NCBI RefSeq assembly: GCF_938028185.1
Contig: NZ_CALJAH010000378.1
Span: forward strand, 1-7,525
Source of the DNA: an uncultured Cardiobacterium sp.
GTDB lineage: Bacteria; Pseudomonadota; Gammaproteobacteria; Cardiobacteriales; Cardiobacteriaceae
Direction: 5' to 3'
DNA length: 7,525 bases
Below the pieces are notes generated by a model, which saw nothing but the letters and a program-made list of their open reading frames with translations, searched no databases and had not been told where the DNA came from. Made by a program: the position numbers and the translations under genes. Numbering within the stretch: the stretch's first letter is position 1; the number at the start of each line of letters is the position of its first letter. This document shows positions 5,210 to 7,525 of this stretch, in pieces.

Positions 5210-5932
5210 ATGCTCATCGCCGAACACCTCGAAAAAAACTACCGCAACCGCCGCGTGGTCAAAGACGCCAGCTACCAGGTCGAAGCCGCGCAAGTCGTCG
5301 GCCTGCTCGGCCCGAACGGCGCGGGCAAAACCACCAGCTTCTACATGACCATCGGCCTCGTCCGCCCCGACCGTGGCCGCATCCTGCTGGACGGTGCGGA
5401 CATCACCGCATTGTCGGTACACCGCCGCGCCCGCCTTGGCCTCTCCTACCTGCCACAAGAAGCCAGCGTCTTCCGCAAACTGAGCGTGCGCGACAACATC
5501 CTCGCCATCCTCGAACTCGCCACCGACCTCAACAAACCCGACCGCGAAGCACGCGCGCACGAACTCATGCAAGACCTCGGCATCGCCAGCCGCGCCGACA
5601 CCCTCGGCCAAAGCCTCTCCGGCGGCGAACGGCGACGGTGCGAAATCGCGCGCACCCTTGCCTGCAACCCGCGCTACATCCTCCTTGACGAACCCTTCGC
5701 CGGGGTGGATCCCATCGCCGTTGGCGACATCAGAAACATCATCACCCACCTCACCGATCGCGGCATCGGCGTGCTCATTACCGACCACAACGTGCGCGAA
5801 ACCCTGAAAAGCTGCGACCACGCCTACATCCTCTCCGACGGCGCCATCATTGCCGCAGGCGCGCCCGCCGAAATCGTCGCCAACGAAGAAGCGCGGCGGG
5901 TGTACCTCGGCGAAGACTTCACCCTCAACTAA
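5210..5932 (+). CDS. lptB: LptB, ATPase of the LPS export ABC transporter
   Basis: LptB is the cytoplasmic ATPase dimer that powers LPS extraction by LptF/LptG, which are not in this window. The 240 residues are full length with every ABC motif: Walker A GPNGAGKT (34-41), Q-loop Gln83, signature LSGGE (136-140), Walker B ILLDEP (Asp160, catalytic Glu161), D-loop around AGVD (164-167) and switch His193 in TDHN. Strong LptB markers are the ASVFRKLSV coupling-region segment (85-93) and the C-terminal VYLGEDF (231-237). The ATG comes two bases after the lptA stop. The bases just upstream are A/C rich with no Shine-Dalgarno sequence, and no other in-frame start is close, so translation presumably depends on ribosomes finishing lptA. 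Confidence 0.96.
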   Translation: MLIAEHLEKNYRNRRVVKDASYQVEAAQVVGLLGPNGAGKTTSFYMTIGLVRPDRGRILLDGADITALSVHRRARLGLSYLPQEASVFRKLSVRDNILAILELATDLNKPDREARAHELMQDLGIASRADTLGQSLSGGERRRCEIARTLACNPRYILLDEPFAGVDPIAVGDIRNIITHLTDRGIGVLITDHNVRETLKSCDHAYILSDGAIIAAGAPAEIVANEEARRVYLGEDFTLN

Positions 5933-5946
5933 CCGGCATAAGGACC

Positions 5947-7374
5947 ATGCAACAAAACCAGAGCCTAGACCTCAGCCTCAAACAAAGCCTCACCCTCACC
6001 CCGCAACTCCAGCAGGCGATCAAACTGCTCAACATGAACAGCCTCGACCTGCAAACCGAAATCAGCGCCATGCTGAGCCAAAACATCATGCTGGAGCGCA
6101 AAAACGACTACCAGCAAGAGCGCGGCAGCCAGGGCGAAAGCGAAAACGAAGACGGCGACTACGAACCCGAAACCGGCCTGCTCAACCACCTCTCCGGCGA
6201 ACTCGAATACGACAGCACCTGGGAAGAACACTACGACTACGACTGGAAAGACCACCAGCCCTACCAGGAAGAAGACCCCAACCTTGAACTCTACCTCAGC
6301 GGCCGCCCCGACCTCGGCGCCTGGCTCGAAGAACAAATCCGCCAAATGCCGCACCTGAGCGAAGCCCAACGCCAGGCGGCACTCATCATCGCCTTTGAAC
6401 TCGACGACGACGGCTACTTCCGCGCCGACATCGCCCAACTCGCGCACGCGCACCAACAAACACCCGAACAACTCCAGCGCGGCCTGCGCATCGTCCAACA
6501 ATGCCAGCCGACCGGCATCGGCGCGCGCGACCTCGAAGAATGCCTCAACCTGCAAATCGCGGCGCTACCGAAAAACACCCCGTGGCTGGCCGAACTCCAA
6601 CAAATCATGCGGCGCTACTTCGGCTTCATCAGCAAAAACCCGGCGATGATCCGCCAGCGCCTCGAAATGAGCGCCGAGACCTACGACCACGCCATCGCGC
6701 TGCTGCGCAGCCTCGACCCGCGCCCCGGCCAAAGCTACAGCGAAGCAGCCCCGCAATACATCGAACCCGAAATCATCGTCCGCGAAAAAAACGGCATCAG
6801 CTACATCGAAACCAGCGACAACATCCGCCCCGAACTCACCCTGAACCAGGACTACCTCAAAATCGCCGAAGCCGCCAAAGGCGCGGACAAGACCCTGCTG
6901 CAAGCCCAACTGCAAGAAGCGCGCTGGTTTCTGACCGCCATCGACAAACGCGCCGACACCATCCGCCGCGTCGCCCACCTCATCGTCGCGCTGCAACAAG
7001 ACTTCTTCCAGGAAGGCGAAGCGGCAATGCGGCCACTGTCCAGACAAAAAGTCGCGGAAATGCTCGACATTCACGAAAGCACCGTCAGCCGCGCGGTGAA
7101 CGGCAAATACCTGATGTGCAAACGCGGCATCTACGAACTGCGCTACTTCTTCTCGGCACAACTGGAAAACAGCGAAGGCGACGACCAGTCCATCCTCGCC
7201 ATCAAGGCGCTGATTGCCGACATCATCGCCAAAGAAAACCCGGCCAAACCGCTCTCCGACCAAAAAATCACCGATATGCTCAATGAGCAGGGTCACAAAA
7301 TCGCGCGCCGCACCGTCACCAAATACCGCGAAAGCATGGACATCCCGACCACCGTATTGCGGCGCAAACGCTGA
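5947..7374 (+). CDS. rpoN: RpoN, RNA polymerase sigma-54 factor
   Basis: Sigma-54 directs RNA polymerase to -24/-12 promoters and needs an AAA+ activator. All regions are visible in the 475 residues. Region I is Gln/Leu rich (1-50, including LTLTPQLQQAIKLLNMNSLDLQTEI). Region II is acidic and variable (about 60-115). The core-binding region spans about 118-300. A helix-turn-helix lies around 366-389 (VAEMLDIHESTVSRAVNGKYL), with the GIYELRYFFS segment (394-403) after it. The RpoN box ARRTVTKYRE (453-462), which reads the -24 element, is intact. The start is supported by the conserved position of Region I and by TAAGGA at 5939-5944, although that spacing is very short. It follows lptB by 14 bases, as in many Proteobacteria. 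hpf, the usual next gene, is absent; a terminator comes within 50 bases. Confidence 0.97.
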   Translation: MQQNQSLDLSLKQSLTLTPQLQQAIKLLNMNSLDLQTEISAMLSQNIMLERKNDYQQERGSQGESENEDGDYEPETGLLNHLSGELEYDSTWEEHYDYDWKDHQPYQEEDPNLELYLSGRPDLGAWLEEQIRQMPHLSEAQRQAALIIAFELDDDGYFRADIAQLAHAHQQTPEQLQRGLRIVQQCQPTGIGARDLEECLNLQIAALPKNTPWLAELQQIMRRYFGFISKNPAMIRQRLEMSAETYDHAIALLRSLDPRPGQSYSEAAPQYIEPEIIVREKNGISYIETSDNIRPELTLNQDYLKIAEAAKGADKTLLQAQLQEARWFLTAIDKRADTIRRVAHLIVALQQDFFQEGEAAMRPLSRQKVAEMLDIHESTVSRAVNGKYLMCKRGIYELRYFFSAQLENSEGDDQSILAIKALIADIIAKENPAKPLSDQKITDMLNEQGHKIARRTVTKYRESMDIPTTVLRRKR

Positions 7375-7422
7375 GCGTCCGTTGTATAGCAATCCTCACA
7401 AATCCTTGTACGGCACGGGTTT

Positions 7423-7455
7423 CCCTAAAAAATGGCTTCGCCATTTTTTTTAGGG
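7423..7455. terminator. Strong intrinsic terminator, probably bidirectional, after rpoN
   Basis: CCCTAAAAAATGGC (7423-7436) pairs with GCCATTTTTTTTAGGG (7440-7455) around a TTC loop, leaving a two-base bulge because the left side has six A and the right side eight T. The core hairpin is therefore flanked by an A-tract and a T-tract, the layout that can stop transcription in both directions. An outer CGGG (7416-7419) and CCCG (7458-7461) can extend the stem. It starts 49 bases after the rpoN stop and should end the long plus-strand operon. Confidence 0.85.
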
Positions 7456-7525
7456 TGCCCGGTCAGGCGACGCAACACCGTATGAGGCTTTCGGGGGATG
7501 GCTATAAACCGGCTCGTAGTGGTGG
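7456..7525. other. Unassigned 70-base tail
   Basis: No gene is recognised. On the minus strand one frame is open from the right edge for 24 codons (ending YGVASPDRAP) to a TAA at 7452-7450 inside the terminator stem. A second minus frame is open to a TAG at 7427-7425. One plus-strand frame is also open to the edge. A convergent gene ending in the terminator would be the usual arrangement, but 24 codons are too few to support one. Confidence 0.2.

Noticed and set aside
6565..7392. 275-codon minus-strand frame across rpoN (similarly 5138-5821 across lptB and 5965-6555 across rpoN)
   Set aside because: Shadows of rpoN and lptB; products are strings of V, F, G, A and D without any recognisable domain.
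1..7525. CRISPR array, tRNA, rRNA, insertion sequence or prophage genes
   Set aside because: No regularly spaced repeats, cloverleaf, rRNA signature, transposase or phage motif was seen; almost all sequence is accounted for by housekeeping genes.

Overview
The window looks like chromosome from a GC-rich gammaproteobacterium. The evidence is a UbiG / HAD phosphatase / YciK-like SDR cluster joined to the conserved lipopolysaccharide block kdsD-lptC-lptA-lptB-rpoN. The gene content and the absence of kdsC from the block might fit a Cardiobacterium-like lineage, but that is a weak guess; only the class-level call is well supported.

Layout. Positions 1-532 hold the 5' part of a minus-strand gene for an unrecognised multi-pass membrane protein that runs off the left edge. 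Positions 533-697 are a divergent intergenic region with a perfect 13-bp inverted repeat and a GC-rich hairpin. From 698 to 7374 eight genes run on the plus strand with almost no gaps: hemJ (haem synthesis), ubiG (ubiquinone synthesis), a Gph/MupP-type HAD phosphatase, a YciK-like SDR with a degraded active site, kdsD (Kdo precursor synthesis), lptC, lptA and lptB (LPS transport to the outer membrane) and rpoN (sigma-54). Most junctions overlap by 4 bp or are separated by 2-14 bp, so this is probably one transcription unit or a few nested ones. A strong hairpin with flanking A and T tracts at 7423-7455 closes it. The last 70 bases hold no gene I can identify.

How the genes relate. kdsD makes arabinose 5-phosphate for the Kdo of LPS, and lptC/lptA/lptB supply the inner-membrane anchor, the periplasmic bridge and the ATPase of the LPS export machine. 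The phosphatase lies between ubiG and an SDR, the position occupied in Pseudomonas by mupP, the cell-wall recycling phosphatase, so the cluster may link envelope recycling to LPS supply.

Points of most interest: (1) a 35-bp palindromic element, TTTACATACAC-N13-CTGTATGTAAA, present twice with identical geometry, once in the divergent promoter region and once between kdsD and lptC; (2) a 21-codon ORF through the second copy that overlaps both the kdsD stop and the lptC start; (3) an SDR whose catalytic Lys is Gln and whose catalytic Ser position is His; (4) a G+T to C+A strand-composition flip inside the operon, around 1.5-2.0 kb; (5) no kdsC in the kdsD-lptC gap and no hpf directly after rpoN.
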